DNA of 64,000 nt from Emiliania huxleyi CCMP1516 (taxonomy: Eukaryota; Haptophyta; Isochrysidales; Noelaerhabdaceae), in the NCBI RefSeq assembly GCF_000372725.1, contig NW_005201349.1, positions 291,604 through 355,603 of the forward strand, in the 5' to 3' direction. Position 1 is the stretch's first letter. The number at the start of each line of letters is the position of its first letter. Positions 1 through 9,942 of the stretch are shown here, piece after piece. Position numbers and translations under genes: made by a program. Under the pieces are notes generated by a model that was not told the origin of the DNA, searched no databases, and was given only the letters and a program-made list of their open reading frames with translations.

Positions 1-638
1 CCTGTGGGTGCGCCGCTCGCCCCTGCGCCGCCCGCCTCGGCCGATGGCGCCTTGCTGCGCGCCGCCGCCACCTCGCCGAGATACGTCCTGAAGGCCTCGA
101 CGCACTCGGTGTGGCCCTCCTCCTTGGCAATCTGCAGCGCTGTCGCACCGACCACGTTGCGCAGCTTCATGTCTGCGCCCGCCCGCAACAAGCGAAGCAC
201 CACCGCGGGATGGCCGTAGAGGGCGGCGAGCATCAGTGCGGTGCCGCCGAGATTGCACTGCAGGTCGATCTCCGCGCCGTGCCGCAGCAGCATCTCGGCC
301 ACCTGCTCGTGGCCGTTGGCGGCGGCGACCGTCAGCGCCGTACAGCCTTCGCCATCGCGCGCGTCCGCCTCCGCGCCGCGATTCAGCAGCAGTTCGACCA
401 GCTGCTTGTGACCGCGACCGGCGGCGATCATCAGGAGCGTCCAGGCATGCACCCCGCCACGCACGCACGTCGCGTCAGCCCGCCCATCCCCGGCGAGCCA
501 CGTCTGCACCACGCCCACCTTGCCGTTCTCCGCCGCCGCCTCGATCCTTTTCGGCAGCGAGAGCGGCGCAGCAGTAGCCGCCGTTGAAGCGTGCCCGCGC
601 CGGGGCGCGGCCGAGCCAGCCTTCGTCCGGCCGGGCAT
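1..638 (-). CDS. Ankyrin-repeat protein, C-terminal part outside window
   Basis: The minus strand is open from an ATG at 636-638 to the window edge (at least 212 codons). After a basic Ala/Pro-rich start (about 25 residues) it reads PKRIEAAAENGKVGVVQTWL, the usual capping helix of algal ankyrin proteins. At least three ankyrin units follow, with motifs such as GWTLLMIAAGRGH-type, GCTALTVAAANGHEQVAEML and GATALQIAKEEGHTECVEAF, i.e. the classic G-TALxxAxxxGHxxxVxxLL pattern. Ankyrin arrays bind other proteins; nothing here shows the partner. The last visible residues are Ala/Gly/Ser-rich, so the ankyrin block may be finished and the stop lies just outside. A copy of a dispersed repeat sits about 90 bp upstream of the ATG. 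Family confident, exact function unknown. Confidence 0.8.
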   Translation of the reverse strand, partial: MPGRTKAGSAAPRRGHASTAATAAPLSLPKRIEAAAENGKVGVVQTWLAGDGRADATCVRGGVHAWTLLMIAAGRGHKQLVELLLNRGAEADARDGEGCTALTVAAANGHEQVAEMLLRHGAEIDLQCNLGGTALMLAALYGHPAVVLRLLRAGADMKLRNVVGATALQIAKEEGHTECVEAFRTYLGEVAAARSKAPSAEAGGAGASGAPT

Positions 639-723
639 TCAGAGGGGCGGGTTGCGGATAGCGCGTCCTCCCGCGCTGCTTCGAAAAAAGAAAATTAAGC
701 AAAGTGGCGTTGACACACTCTCT

Positions 724-806
724 CTTAAAATCCCTGTGTGGTGGCGGCGTGCCGTCCTCCCATCCCTCCCTTGGGTTGTCTGTTTTCTTTCTTTCTTTAC
801 ACTCTC
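724..806 (+). repeat. Dispersed repeat R1, copy 1
   Basis: This segment contains AAAATCCCTGTGTGGTGGCG, then CTCCCATCCCTCCCTTGGGT, then a TTTC tract. Near-identical cores occur at 7755-7812, 44786-44826, 44903-44958 and, inverted, 57534-57602. Two copies of GCTTCGAAAAAAGA flank it at about 678 and 821. It lies directly upstream of the ankyrin gene on the minus strand. Confidence 0.75.
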
Positions 807-879
807 TCTCCCGCGCCAGGCTTCGAAAAAAGACTTTTGTGGCTCGCGTAGTGCGAAAAAAAGTAGCTCGAATTGGACA

Positions 880-2222
880 CCAGCGCGGCGCAGTAGTCGG
901 CAAGTGTGATCTGTGATCTGAAGGTCGGCGTCCCGCGGACATTGTACACGAGGCTGTGCCCGGTGCCGAACCTGTCGGACCTTAAGACAGACAGCGTTGT
1001 AGTATAAGTTGTAGATCCGCGCCTCCGCAAAGCGCCGCGCCGAGGCCTCGCTCGTCGCGGGCCGCGACGATTGCGATGCTTTGGTTGGGGGTTCACCGCC
1101 TGAGCGGTTCTTGGCGAGCGCGAGCGCAGGATCCGTCTTGAATCCGTTGGCCCAGGCGCGGAGGTGATCAAAGGCGGTTTCGCCGATCACAAAGGGGACT
1201 ACTTAGCACGAGTGACATCAGCGCGGCCCCCAGCAGAGAGACGAGCCCGAGGAGGAAGAGGGCTGCCGATGGGGTAGGGCAGGGAAGGGCTCAGGCTCGG
1301 TGCGCATGTGAGTGCAGGAGGGCGGCCGGCCGAAGGAGACGTGGCGAGGGGGGAAAGACGGGGTGGGGAGGGTGTAGGCGAGTGAGAGCACGGTAGGATT
1401 GGAGTTCAAAGGCGCGCCGGGCGGAGCGATGCAAAAGAAGGCGATGCTCGTCTGGGTCTTGAAGAGCACAAGGCGGCCGCTTGTGCTCTGGGCGCGCAGG
1501 ACCGTGTACGAAAAGTCGCTCAGCTTCCCCGGGTGGCCGCTCTTCAGCAGATTGGTCTGCTGCTGAGGCTCGTGGAGCCGGATCGTCGAAGAGCCGTCTT
1601 CTGCGCCCCCAAGTAGTACGAGGTCTGGAGGCGGAGCCAGTTGACATGGTGCTCATTGTTGCCGCCATAATACTCTGCAAACATCGCAAAGGGCGCATTC
1701 TCCGCCCACACCTTCGGTCCCCGCCCCGATGGAGCAGGAACTCGGCGATGGCGGCGGAGAAGACCGCGCCGCCGTGCAGGTCCATCCCGAAGTCGCCCTT
1801 CGTCGCGCAGCACCTTGGCAGGACCGGCATCATATTGAGCATTATCGCGTCAAGCGGAAGGGGAAGGTGAACCACCGCAGGTAGTCGGTCTTCTCATCGA
1901 TCAGGCTGCCAGGCCGGCGCGTCCACGGAAACACCATCTACGGCGGCGGTGGCCAGGTGGGCCGGCGGCGATGGTAGCGGCGGGGCTGCCAGGGCGTCGG
2001 TGGCACTAACCTGCGCGACGGGGTCTTCATGATGAAGCTGAAGCTCAGCGGGATATTCAGGTCAAACCAGCGCTCGAAAGCTATGTTCGCGATCTTGGTC
2101 GGTGCGAAAGCGTACACGCTCACGGTCTCGCGGTCGTCTTGGAGCAGGGCGTCCTTAACCAGCCAGCGCTTTTGCCACTCCCAAGCGCCTGCCCGCGCAA
2201 GCAACGGGTGTGAGAGCAAGAA
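880..2222 (-). pseudogene. Broken multi-exon gene, product not recognised
   Basis: Protein-like stretches lie in order on the minus strand but in changing frames. First comes a segment with WQKRWLVKDALLQDDRETVS (about 2185-2020), then LIDEKTDYLRWFTFPFR (about 1905), then KGDFGMDLHGGAVFSAAIAE (about 1800), then WAENAPFAMFAEYYGG (about 1690), then a part with LVLFKTQTSIAFFCIAPPG (about 1450). A hydrophobic stretch LFLLGLVSLLGAALMSLV (about 1250) and VIGETAFDHLRAWANGFK (about 1180) follow. Some changes fit introns (GTTAGT donor near 2017, acceptor near 1916). At least three fall inside apparent exons near G/C runs and need one-base indels. The hydrophobic helix suggests a membrane protein. I do not recognise the family. 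It is either a decaying gene or a gene hit by base-calling errors. Confidence 0.4.
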
Positions 2223-2720
2223 GAGGGCGCTGTGGGCGCAAAAGCGGACGAACAGAAAATCATCCAGCTCCGTGACAACACCGGCTTGCGTTGCCCTTGC
2301 TCTTTTTTTGATTTTGCAGGACAGCTCCCGTGTGCAAGGACTTTTGCCTCTCCGCCGCCGCCTCCGGCTCCGCCGCGCGGCCGGCCGCCGCCGCCCTCGC
2401 TCTTCCTTCCGCCGCCCTCCATGAGACGTGTCAAAAGAAAAACACTTGCGTTGACATGCACGGTGCTCGGTGGTACATATCTTTTCAAGTCAACTCCCCA
2501 TCCCCGTGGCTCCCCACACTCCACAGCTCTCGACACTCGCTCGCGTCTAGCTTGCGGGCAAGGCGGCGTGCGGGCAACCACCCCTCGCATGGACGATCGG
2601 CCGTCGATCCCGAGGTACGAGGGTCGTCGGTTGAGCATGCTAGGGAGCCTGGCGATGGACGCCACCGCGACCCCTCGCCGTCTAGTGTCCTTCGCGACCA
2701 GCTAGGCCGTTCCTGCCCCC

Positions 2721-4105
2721 CTAGTTTGCCGGCAGGGTGCCGGGCGGCGCCTTCTCGGTGTAACGGCCGTCGATGCTTCCCGCCGACGGCGAGGCCGCGA
2801 GCGTCTTGCGCCGCGTGACGACCTCGGGCTCCTCGAGGCTCATCATCACCAGCCAGACCTGTTGATGGATCATGAGCGTCCGCTGTTAATATTCACTGCT
2901 CGTTCGCTCGGCGGCGCGGAGTCAGAAAGAGGTGTCTGGCGCACCATCGTGGCGCCGAGCGAGCCGGCGCATGGTCCGACCCACCAGACCCAGTGGTCGT
3001 CCCACGTGTTAGAGACGACGGCAGGCCTGTCCACGGCGCGCCGTGTGAAGAGGGACGCGCTGTTCATGTGTACACCGGTTAGGGGGGGGGGGGGGGGTGA
3101 CACGGCCCGCGCCCGAAGGAGCGCGTCGGATTGATCGAGCAGCCCGTCACCGGGATGCAGACCTATAGTCGGCGGGGGCGGGCGTGGTTGGGGTCCGATC
3201 TCTTGGCCTACCATTCCTGCTTCCTTGCTGCTACTGGCGCGCGCACCACGTGTGCAATGAAGACGGCGAGGCCTATTGAGAGAGCCGCGGGAGCGAGACA
3301 CGTGAAAAGTGGACTGGAGCAGCCTTGTGTGAGAGAGGCCGGCCGCTGCTCGGTGTGCCAATGGGCAGCGGCGCGATGGAGAGCTTGTTCCCGAGGATGG
3401 AGGACTCGCCTAGTCGTGCAGCCTTCGTCTCCTGACTCCTCTGTGGATGCCGTTGGGGCACAGGGCTGGGGGGAGATGGCTCGCCGTCGGTGCAGAGCGA
3501 CTGCCCGTTGACCGCCGTCTCGAGGACGGTGTACATGAGGAGAAAGGTGCCTAGTGAAACAATGCCGGCATGGCTAATTCACCAACTGTCTCAGGACCGC
3601 GTGCATGAGGGACGAGAGTGCCCACAAACTCAAAGGCGACCGCGTTGTGGTGGTTGACCGACGCGTTCTGCAGCCCGTTCGAGCCGAGGCTGCCCGACCG
3701 GTCGAGGTCCTCTCCTCCCGCGTCGCCGTGCGTCGCGCCTTTGAGTATCGCTGCGCCGGCGATGGAGCCGAGCATTTGCGCGATGAAGTAGGCCGCGCCG
3801 CGGATGGGGTGGCACTTGCCGGAGACCGTCAGCCCGAGAGTGACCGCCGCGTTGACGTGACCGCCAGAGGTGTGGGCAGTCGCGTACACCAGCACGGTGA
3901 TGGCGAGCCCGAACTGGAGCGCGATGACGGTGACCGATGCCGGGTCCCAGTCACCGTCGCTAAAATGCGCGTTCGAAGCAGCGGCCCCGCAGCCAAAGAA
4001 GACGAATAGCGTCATAGCGACAAACTCGGAGAGGGTGCCGCGGAGGAGATCACGCCGACCAGGCATCGGCTCTCGGGGCGTGGCATCGAAAGCGACGATC
4101 GGCAT
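2721..4105 (-). CDS. Aquaporin / MIP-family channel, six exons
   Basis: Major intrinsic protein channel for water or small solutes in a membrane. Six exons splice in frame to 323 residues: 4105-3622, 3550-3359, 3272-3247, 3162-3113, 3026-2945, 2858-2721. Exon 1 holds the N-terminal helices and the first pore box, GGHVNAAVTLGL, where the usual Asn-Pro-Ala is Asn-Ala-Ala (85-87). Exon 2 gives GTFLLMYTVLETAVNG and, after a Pro/Ser-rich inserted loop, GNKLSIAPLPIG. Exon 4 holds the second box, SINPTRSFG (Asn-Pro-Thr, 245-247). Exon 5 has the family motif WDDHWVWWVGP. Exon 6 ends in a charged tail. Introns 1, 2 and 4 start with GC rather than GT, each inside a Gly codon (two of them as G|GC, one as GG|GC..G). 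Family assignment is secure; substrate is not, because both pore boxes are altered. Confidence 0.93.
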
Positions 4106-4573
4106 GAATTGCGGCGTGCTAAGAAGAGCGCGTTTCGTCGCGATTGCAGTGAGGCGCGTTCAAAAGATTTTTTTATTTTGCAAGCACGTTCGGCTTCCTC
4201 CGGACCTCTCGGTCCATGGAATTTCCGACGCCACAAACATACGCCATCGTCGGTCGGCGCCATCCGCGTTGTCGTATTCGTCGTCGTCGAACAACTCTCT
4301 CTCTCTCTTGCTGGATGCTGCTGGGCCGGCTCCCGCGTGCCCGGCGAGGTAACCGACAAAGCGTGGGTCGGTCTGAAGGAGTACCGCTCTGTCCGCAAAA
4401 GAATCTTGGCGCGTGACAAATTCTTTTTGTTCGGCCGCGTCGCGGATACCCACAGTGCGCCCCAGCCCCCTCCCCCCCGGGCACACTGCCACACACCGCA
4501 CCACAGAGACCACTCCGAAGCTCCCAATTTTTTTTCAAGCGGATCCCTGGAAGTACTCTCTCAGCCTGCTCCA
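4106..4573. other. Intergenic, no gene seen
   Basis: Spacer between the aquaporin ATG and the 3' end of the next minus-strand gene. It is G/C- and CT-rich with short homopolymers; I see no coding signal or RNA gene. It would contain the aquaporin promoter and the 3' flank of its neighbour. Confidence 0.5.
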
Positions 4574-7526
4574 TTAATGTGGCCGAGCGCGCTTTGTCCG
4601 CGGCCGGACCGAGCCCCGCCTGCTCTCCGCGGGCGGCCGCCTCACCAGGCAGTGGATCTGGCAGCCCGGGTGCTCCGCGTCGGCCGGGAGGCTCGCCGCC
4701 TCAAAGTGGTCTGCGGCCATCTCGTAGAAGCGACCGCCCATGCTGTGGACGCCGGGCGCGGCGCCGTTGCCGTGCGCCATGAGCACGAGGGTCCCCTCGC
4801 AGGAGAGGGCGACGAGGGTCTCCACCTACGGGGACGTGTCGCGGACGTGTCGAGGACGTGCCGTCGGACGCGTGTCGCCGCGACGCGCGCGTCCGCACCA
4901 GTGCGCTCCACACGCGCTCCTCCCTGCCGTACACAACGTCCACAGCGAGGAGCACGTCCGGCGGCCGGCCCAGCCCCAGCTTCTCGAGCGGGGAGGCGTC
5001 CTCACCCCACTTGAGCCGCCTCACCCGCACCGGCACCGGCTCCGCCGCCGCGCCCGCGCCGCCCGCGCCCGCGCCCGCGCCGCCCGCGCCCGCGCCCGCG
5101 GCGGTCGCCGCGTTGTCCTTTGCCGCGTTTGCCTCGAGGAGGGAGAGCACGTCCTCGTCCGCGTCAGTCGCCACCGTGCGCATCCCCAGCCGACCCGCGA
5201 CGATCGCCGGCAGCCCGAGCCCTGCGCCAAGCTCGACGGCGGAACGACCCGCCCATCCGACCGGCACCGGCCCAACGCCTACAGGAGGCCGCCCTGAAGG
5301 CTCCTGGACGGCTCCCGCCCACCCGCCCACGCGGCCAGCCTCGCCGCCGGCGCCGCCCCATCTGCCAAGCAGCCGAGCGCCGAGCGGCGGCAGTGCGGCC
5401 GCCGCCGCGGCCGGCGTCGGGTGGGCCGCGAGCCACTTTGCGAGCAGCAGAGACCCCTCCCACAGCGCGCCGCCCGTCGCCGCGGTGGCGCCCGTCTCCT
5501 CGCGCCCCCCTATGAGCAGGCCCCGACACGCTTCCGAGAAGGCTCCTCGCCGCGCCGCCCGCCTCCTCGCCTCCGCGCCCTTGGCGCGGCCGCCGCCCAG
5601 CATGTGGGTGAGGAGAATGGGGGGGCCGGCCAGCGGCAGCTCGAGCCGCTGCTCGCGCGGCCTGGAGGCGGCCTCCTCGAGGGCGGCGCAGTGGACGCCG
5701 GACTTGCGCATCGCGTACAGCAGCTTGGAGGTCTCCTGGGCGTTTAGGGTTAGGGTTAGGGTTAGGGTTGGGATAGACAGCAGCTTGGAGGTCTCCTGGG
5801 CGTTGAAGCTGTCGAGCGTCGCCGCCGCGCGGGCCGCGATGGCGAGCATGGTCGGCCGGTCGAAGAGGCCGAGGGTGAGGAGGGACCTGTTCACGAGTGG
5901 AGGAGGAGTCCTCCACCAGAATGGGTGGCTTGGCCGAAGAGAGGAGCGGGAGCGAGGACCAGGCGGCGTTGGAGAGGTCGCGCGCGTTGAAGGCCGCGGC
6001 GTCGCTCGCGATAGCGCCTCCCGCCATCCCGCAGAGCGACACCACGGACGGCTCTGTCGCGACGGACCCGCGGGCCAGCCTGCGGCGGCTCGACAGCGTG
6101 GGTCAGGGCAGAGGTGAGGGTCAGGGTGGTGGAGTCGGAGCGCCAAGCCTGCAGCCGCTTGACAGCTTGGCGACGCCCCAGAGCACGTTGGCGAGGTGGC
6201 GCGGCGTGCAACGCTTCGTTCCGAGCGCCACCGCCGCCGCGGCGATCGCCGACGCCAGCTTGGCTCCCCAGCGCGGCAAGCCGAGCCGCGCGTACGCGCT
6301 GGCGAGGCTGTCGAGGTCCTGGGCGTTGAAGGCGGCCATGCGGCGGCGCGCGGCACGCGCGAGTCGCTTGAGCGCGCGCAAGCCGACGCTGCGGCGGCCG
6401 TCCTCCGGACTCGCAGCGCCGAGCTTGACGAGGGAGAGGGCGACCGTCGCGATCGCCTGCGGCTCGAGCCAGGAGATGCGCCGAGATGCGCCGGGACGCG
6501 CCGAGATGCGCCGAGATGCGCCGAGACTCGCCTGCGGCTCAAGCTCCGACGCGCGGGCGCACGCGGCCTCGGCGAGCGCAGCTGTCGCGCCGCCGTGCTC
6601 GAGCCTGCGGTGTGAGTGTACAGATCTGGACTCCGCCTCGTGATGGGGAGAGATGGGGAGAGATGGGGAGAGATGGGGAGAGATGGGGAGAGATGGGGAG
6701 AGATGGGGAGAGATGGGGAGAGATGGGGAGAGATGGAGAGACATGGGGAGAGATGGGAAGATATGGTGCTCGAGCCGTTGTGAGTGCAGCGGTGCAGCTG
6801 AACACGGTGCGGCTGAAAGCAGTGCAGCTGCAGGCAGAGTAGCTGCTTACCGCCGCACGCGTGCCTCCTCGAGTGCTAGTCGGGATACAGAGCTGGACTC
6901 CGCATCTGGGCCTCGTGATATGGGGAGATATGGGGAGATATGGAGATGTGCTCCGCATCTCGGCGCTCGGGCCGTGCAAAGGCCCACGCGAGCATGCCGA
7001 TCTCCTGCGCGTTGAAGCTGCCCCCCAGAAGCGGCGCGCTCGCGGCCGCGATGCGGTCGAAGAGCGCCGGCTGCGGCTGCGACGCCGTCGCAAACGCCCA
7101 CGCCAGGTTGGCGAGGTGCCGAGGCTCACACCGCGGCTTAGCGCACGCGTCAGCGGCTGCTCTCGCGATCGCATCGAAGAGTCCGCGCGCCGCCGGCGCG
7201 TCCGCGCCCATGGCCTGTGCGGCGCCGTGCGCGATGTTGGCGAGGATGTCTGGACGACGGCAGCCGTGCGCCTCCAGCTGGGACTGGGTGGCCGCCGCCA
7301 GCCCTGCCAGGCTGTCGCCCATCTCGCCGGAGGCGGTCTGCCATTTGAGGTGGCGCCCGAGCTTGTTCCATAGATTCCCGAGGTGCATCGCGTCCATCCG
7401 CTCGCCGTGCTGTGCGTGCAGCTGCAGCAGGGCGCGCGCCGACTGCGCCTTTGAGATCCAAGCGTTGAGGAGCGGCGGCTCGGGCCAAGACGCTCCGCCG
7501 CTCTGTCTCCGCACAGGAGCGGGCAT
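4574..7526 (-). CDS. Octatricopeptide-like repeat protein fused to a lysine-methyltransferase-type domain
   Basis: The N-terminal part, from ATG 7526, carries repeated helical units with signatures PRHLANLAWAFATA, FNAQEIGMLAWAFA, FNAQDLDSLASAYARLG and FNARDLSNAAW. This is the octatricopeptide/Tbc2-like pattern of organelle RNA-binding factors. The C-terminal part has an S-adenosylmethionine-binding motif, VELGAGLGLPAIVAGRLG, an acidic TDADE strand and PDVLLAVDVVY, as in METTL21-type (Methyltransf_16) enzymes. It ends with LVALSCEGTLVLMAHGNG and a TAA. Introns can be read at about 6985-6612 (GC donor), 6527-6454 (GC donor), about 6165-6070 and near 4900-4830 (LV junction). An exon contains a 60-bp telomere-repeat insertion. 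The two halves stay in one frame over most of the locus, but they could be two adjacent genes; a transcript would settle this. Confidence 0.7.
5717..5804 (-). repeat. Telomere-repeat insertion inside an exon with 28-bp flanking duplication
   Basis: Four TTAGGG-type units (plus a degenerate one) lie between two identical 28-bp copies of exon sequence, at 5717-5744 and 5777-5804, exactly 60 bp apart. On the coding strand it adds 20 residues (SIPTLTLTLTL plus a second NAQETSKLL) without changing frame. Confidence 0.9.
6453..6546 (-). repeat. Intronic 10-bp minisatellite (GAGATGCGCC) with flanking duplication
   Basis: About five GAGATGCGCC-type units lie in an intron of the octatricopeptide-like gene. 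The intron ends are duplicated: TCGCCTGCGGCTC(G/A)AGC occurs at 6453 and 6528, so exon sequence SELEPQ|AIATV is repeated across the junction. The donor is GC. Confidence 0.85.
6638..6955 (-). repeat. Intron 1 minisatellites (GAGATGGGGA and GATATGGGGA units)
   Basis: About twelve 10-bp units at 6645-6770 and a shorter array at 6915-6955, both inside the large first intron of the octatricopeptide-like gene. Each array is preceded by a similar segment beginning ACAG(A/C)..CTGGACTCCGC, so the array and its leader look duplicated. Confidence 0.85.
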
Positions 7527-8314
7527 GCGATTGGCCCAGCGATTTAAGAGCGCAGAGGACCGCGCGAGCAGCGCGAAGAGCAGCGCAGAGCGGCGCGAAG
7601 ATCACGAGAGCGCCTTGCGCGTCACGATGGTGGGTGGTTCCACAGCCTGACCGCGAGGCATGAAGACTGCAGCGAGAATCGGCGAGACTGCGAAGAGAGA
7701 TAGGAAGAGGCAGACGCCCGAGGGTGGGCGACGGCTAGCAACACACTCCTCTCCTTAAAATCCCTGTGGCGGCGTGCCCGCTCCCGTGCTTTCTTTCTTT
7801 CTTTCTTTCCTTCACGCATCACGGACCGCGTGCCAAAGGCGTGCCGCCGCCGCGCGCGGCCAGAGGCGCCGCCGCGCCCACACCCCCGCCCGGGGGAGCG
7901 AGGGGGTGGCGGGTGCGGCCGCTGCGGCGTGCGGGATTGCGGGGCCGACCGTAACACGAAGTGTAACACGGACGCGGACCGATCGAGGCCGGGCCGCCCG
8001 GGCGGGGTGCGTGGCGTCTCGCGCGGGGGTGGTCCGCCGTCATTAGCTTCGCCGACGAGCCCAACGACGAAAACGTCCGCATCAGAATCGCATCTACGCA
8101 CATCACACAGACACTCCACGCAATACACCACACGACACGGCAGGCCCTCCAAGACAGCACGGACAGCGTTCGCAGATAGGACCAGAGGCGGGCCCAGGAA
8201 GCTTACTGTACCTCCAACCGTCGTCGGAGCATCGCGCTCCCGCACCTCAGCGCACGTACTCCCACCCACTCCAAACCTCGGATCCGAGCCCAACTTGATG
8301 GGCTCGGAGGAGCT
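7527..8314. other. Spacer with one R1 repeat; weak open frame
   Basis: Holds repeat R1 copy 2. On the minus strand the frame that follows the CXXC-gene stop codon stays open to 8050 and reads plausibly (SFLGPPLVLSANAVRAVLEG, ECLCDVRRCDSDADVFVVG). It could be a read-through tail or an unrecognised exon, but nothing confirms it. Confidence 0.35.
7755..7812 (+). repeat. Dispersed repeat R1, copy 2
   Basis: Core CTTAAAATCCCTGTGGCGGCG followed by a TTTC tract, matching copy 1 at 724 but lacking its middle part. It lies about 230 bp upstream of the ATG of the octatricopeptide-like gene, in the same relative orientation as copy 1 has to the ankyrin gene. Confidence 0.65.
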
Positions 8315-9026
8315 CTACTGCGGCACCCGCATCACCACACCGGGCAGCGGCCATTGGCAGCGGGCGTCAGGGAAGGGGAGGCCGTGGGCCGCTGCCGGCG
8401 GCGGCACGCCGGCGAGTTGGTAGGCAGTATACATGTCGATCGACGGCTTGTACATGCTCTCGAAGGCGCCGCCGAACCGCGCCGCCGGAACCGTCGTGGC
8501 CAGCAAGGCGGGCAGAGGTGGTGGCGCTGGCACCGGCGTAGACGGCACAAACGCAGCCGCGTTGTGGCAGACACGCTGAATGCACGCCTTCTTTCGCACT
8601 CCTGCGCCGCCGTATTTGGGCTTGTCGAGACACTCCTACAGCGCGAGCCGCACGCGTGAGCTCCGGGCTCGGGGCGGCACTGGCCCCGGGGGGGGAGGCT
8701 AGCTCCTTGCACATGCCGCAGTCGGGCGCACGGCACGCCTCGCAGGCGCCACAGCGGTTGCTGCGGCCGCTGTTCCGATTGACGAGGCTGCGCGCCGCCG
8801 CCGCCAGAGGCGCCTCGGCGCACGGCGCCGCCTCGGGCTCCGCCACCGGCTCCTCCTCAAGCTGCGCGACGCCCTCCAACCTCTCGGCGTCGGCAAGCCT
8901 CGCCGTCTCATCAGACTCCTCACTCTCCGATTCGATGGTGGCGTCGGGGCCTCCGTGGCGCAGCGCGTCCTGTCGCTGCCAGAAGAGCTCCCACTCGCGG
9001 TCATTCATCAGCCGGCCTGCCGCCAT
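8315..9026 (-). CDS. CXXC zinc-finger protein
   Basis: Two exons (9026-8706 and 8635-8315) join in frame to 213 residues. The first is acidic (IESESEESDETA) and ends in RCGACEACRAPDCGMCK. The second begins ECLDKPKYGGAGVRKKACIQ and RVC. Together they give the full CGxCxxCxxxDCGxCxxCxDxxKxGGxGxxKxxCxxRxC consensus of CXXC domains, which bind unmethylated CpG in DNMT1, MLL and KDM2 proteins. The rest is Pro/Ala-rich with a conserved-looking end (IDMYTAYQLAG). A chromatin-targeting role is inferred; no catalytic domain is visible. The 70-nt intron splits the finger and starts with GA, not GT or GC. ATG 9026 is the first in frame; an upstream exon is possible because the frame stays open to about 9062. 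Confidence 0.8.
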
Positions 9027-9942
9027 CTGACAGCGGAGGTCGGCAGGGGTCGGAGGCGCCAAATAGACGACGGCGACGAGGTCGAGACAGGACAGCGGCG
9101 ATGCCGAATAGCAGGTTTTCGCGCGACGGGCGATGCATCGGAAAACCCGAAACGCCGATGGCGAGTTCGATTATTAGTTTTACATGCACGGGGTGGGTGC
9201 TGAATGCGGGTGGGTGGCCTGGAGGCGAGGTGGAGCCTGTGGAGGGTGGAGAGGGTGGTTTGGTGGGTGGTTGGTGACTCCACACCTGGAGACCTGTGTT
9301 CTCACTCAGCCTGTTGAGTGTTGTCGAGCGTCAGGTTCGTTGTTAGCAGATCAAGGCACAGAGGAGCTCACACAAAGCACAGCGGGAGGAAAGTGATATA
9401 CTGATCTCTCAAGGCCCATCTACAGCAGCGGCGAAGTGAGCGTGTTTGTGGTGTTGGTGTGGCGTCTGAGCTTGGATCTGTGACTAAAGCCGGTTACCAC
9501 TGATGGATCCCCACCCGAATAACACACAGTGAGCGCCCCAGCGCTTCACTACGCCCTCCGCGCGAAATCGCTAGTGGTGCTTTGTGGCAGCACATTGTGC
9601 TTTGTGGCAGCACGGGTGCGGTCGGTGCCCGTGACTCAGCAACTACCTTACTAGTCTCCCAACCTTTTTCACCGGGGTACCCACCGCAGGAGGGTTGGCA
9701 TTTTCAACCCACGATCTCTAGGGGGTGATCTCTAGGGGGTGGGGGAGCGTGAAATTGAATTCTTTAGCTGTGTCGGAAGAATTCTTTTCCCCCCAGGCGC
9801 CGTTGCTCTGCGAGTTGGAGAGACACGGCCCAGGCGCGGCCGCCGAGCGCGGCCGTGTCTCCAATTCTCGCCGCGCGCGCGGCAGGACTCGTCGCTCCTC
9901 GCCTCGCACGCACACGCATACCCACGCTACGCACCAGACATC
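9027..9942. other. Intergenic, no gene seen
   Basis: Divergent spacer between the CXXC gene (minus) and a plus-strand gene. It contains a short direct repeat (TTGTGCTTTGTGGCAGCAC near 9580-9615) and a doubled CTCTAGGGGGTG near 9715-9735. No coding signal is convincing. It should hold both promoters. Confidence 0.5.

Noticed and set aside
4701-6542. Single 613-codon frame for the whole methyltransferase region
   Set aside because: Its first third is out of frame with the repeat motifs; the locus is better explained by spliced exons.
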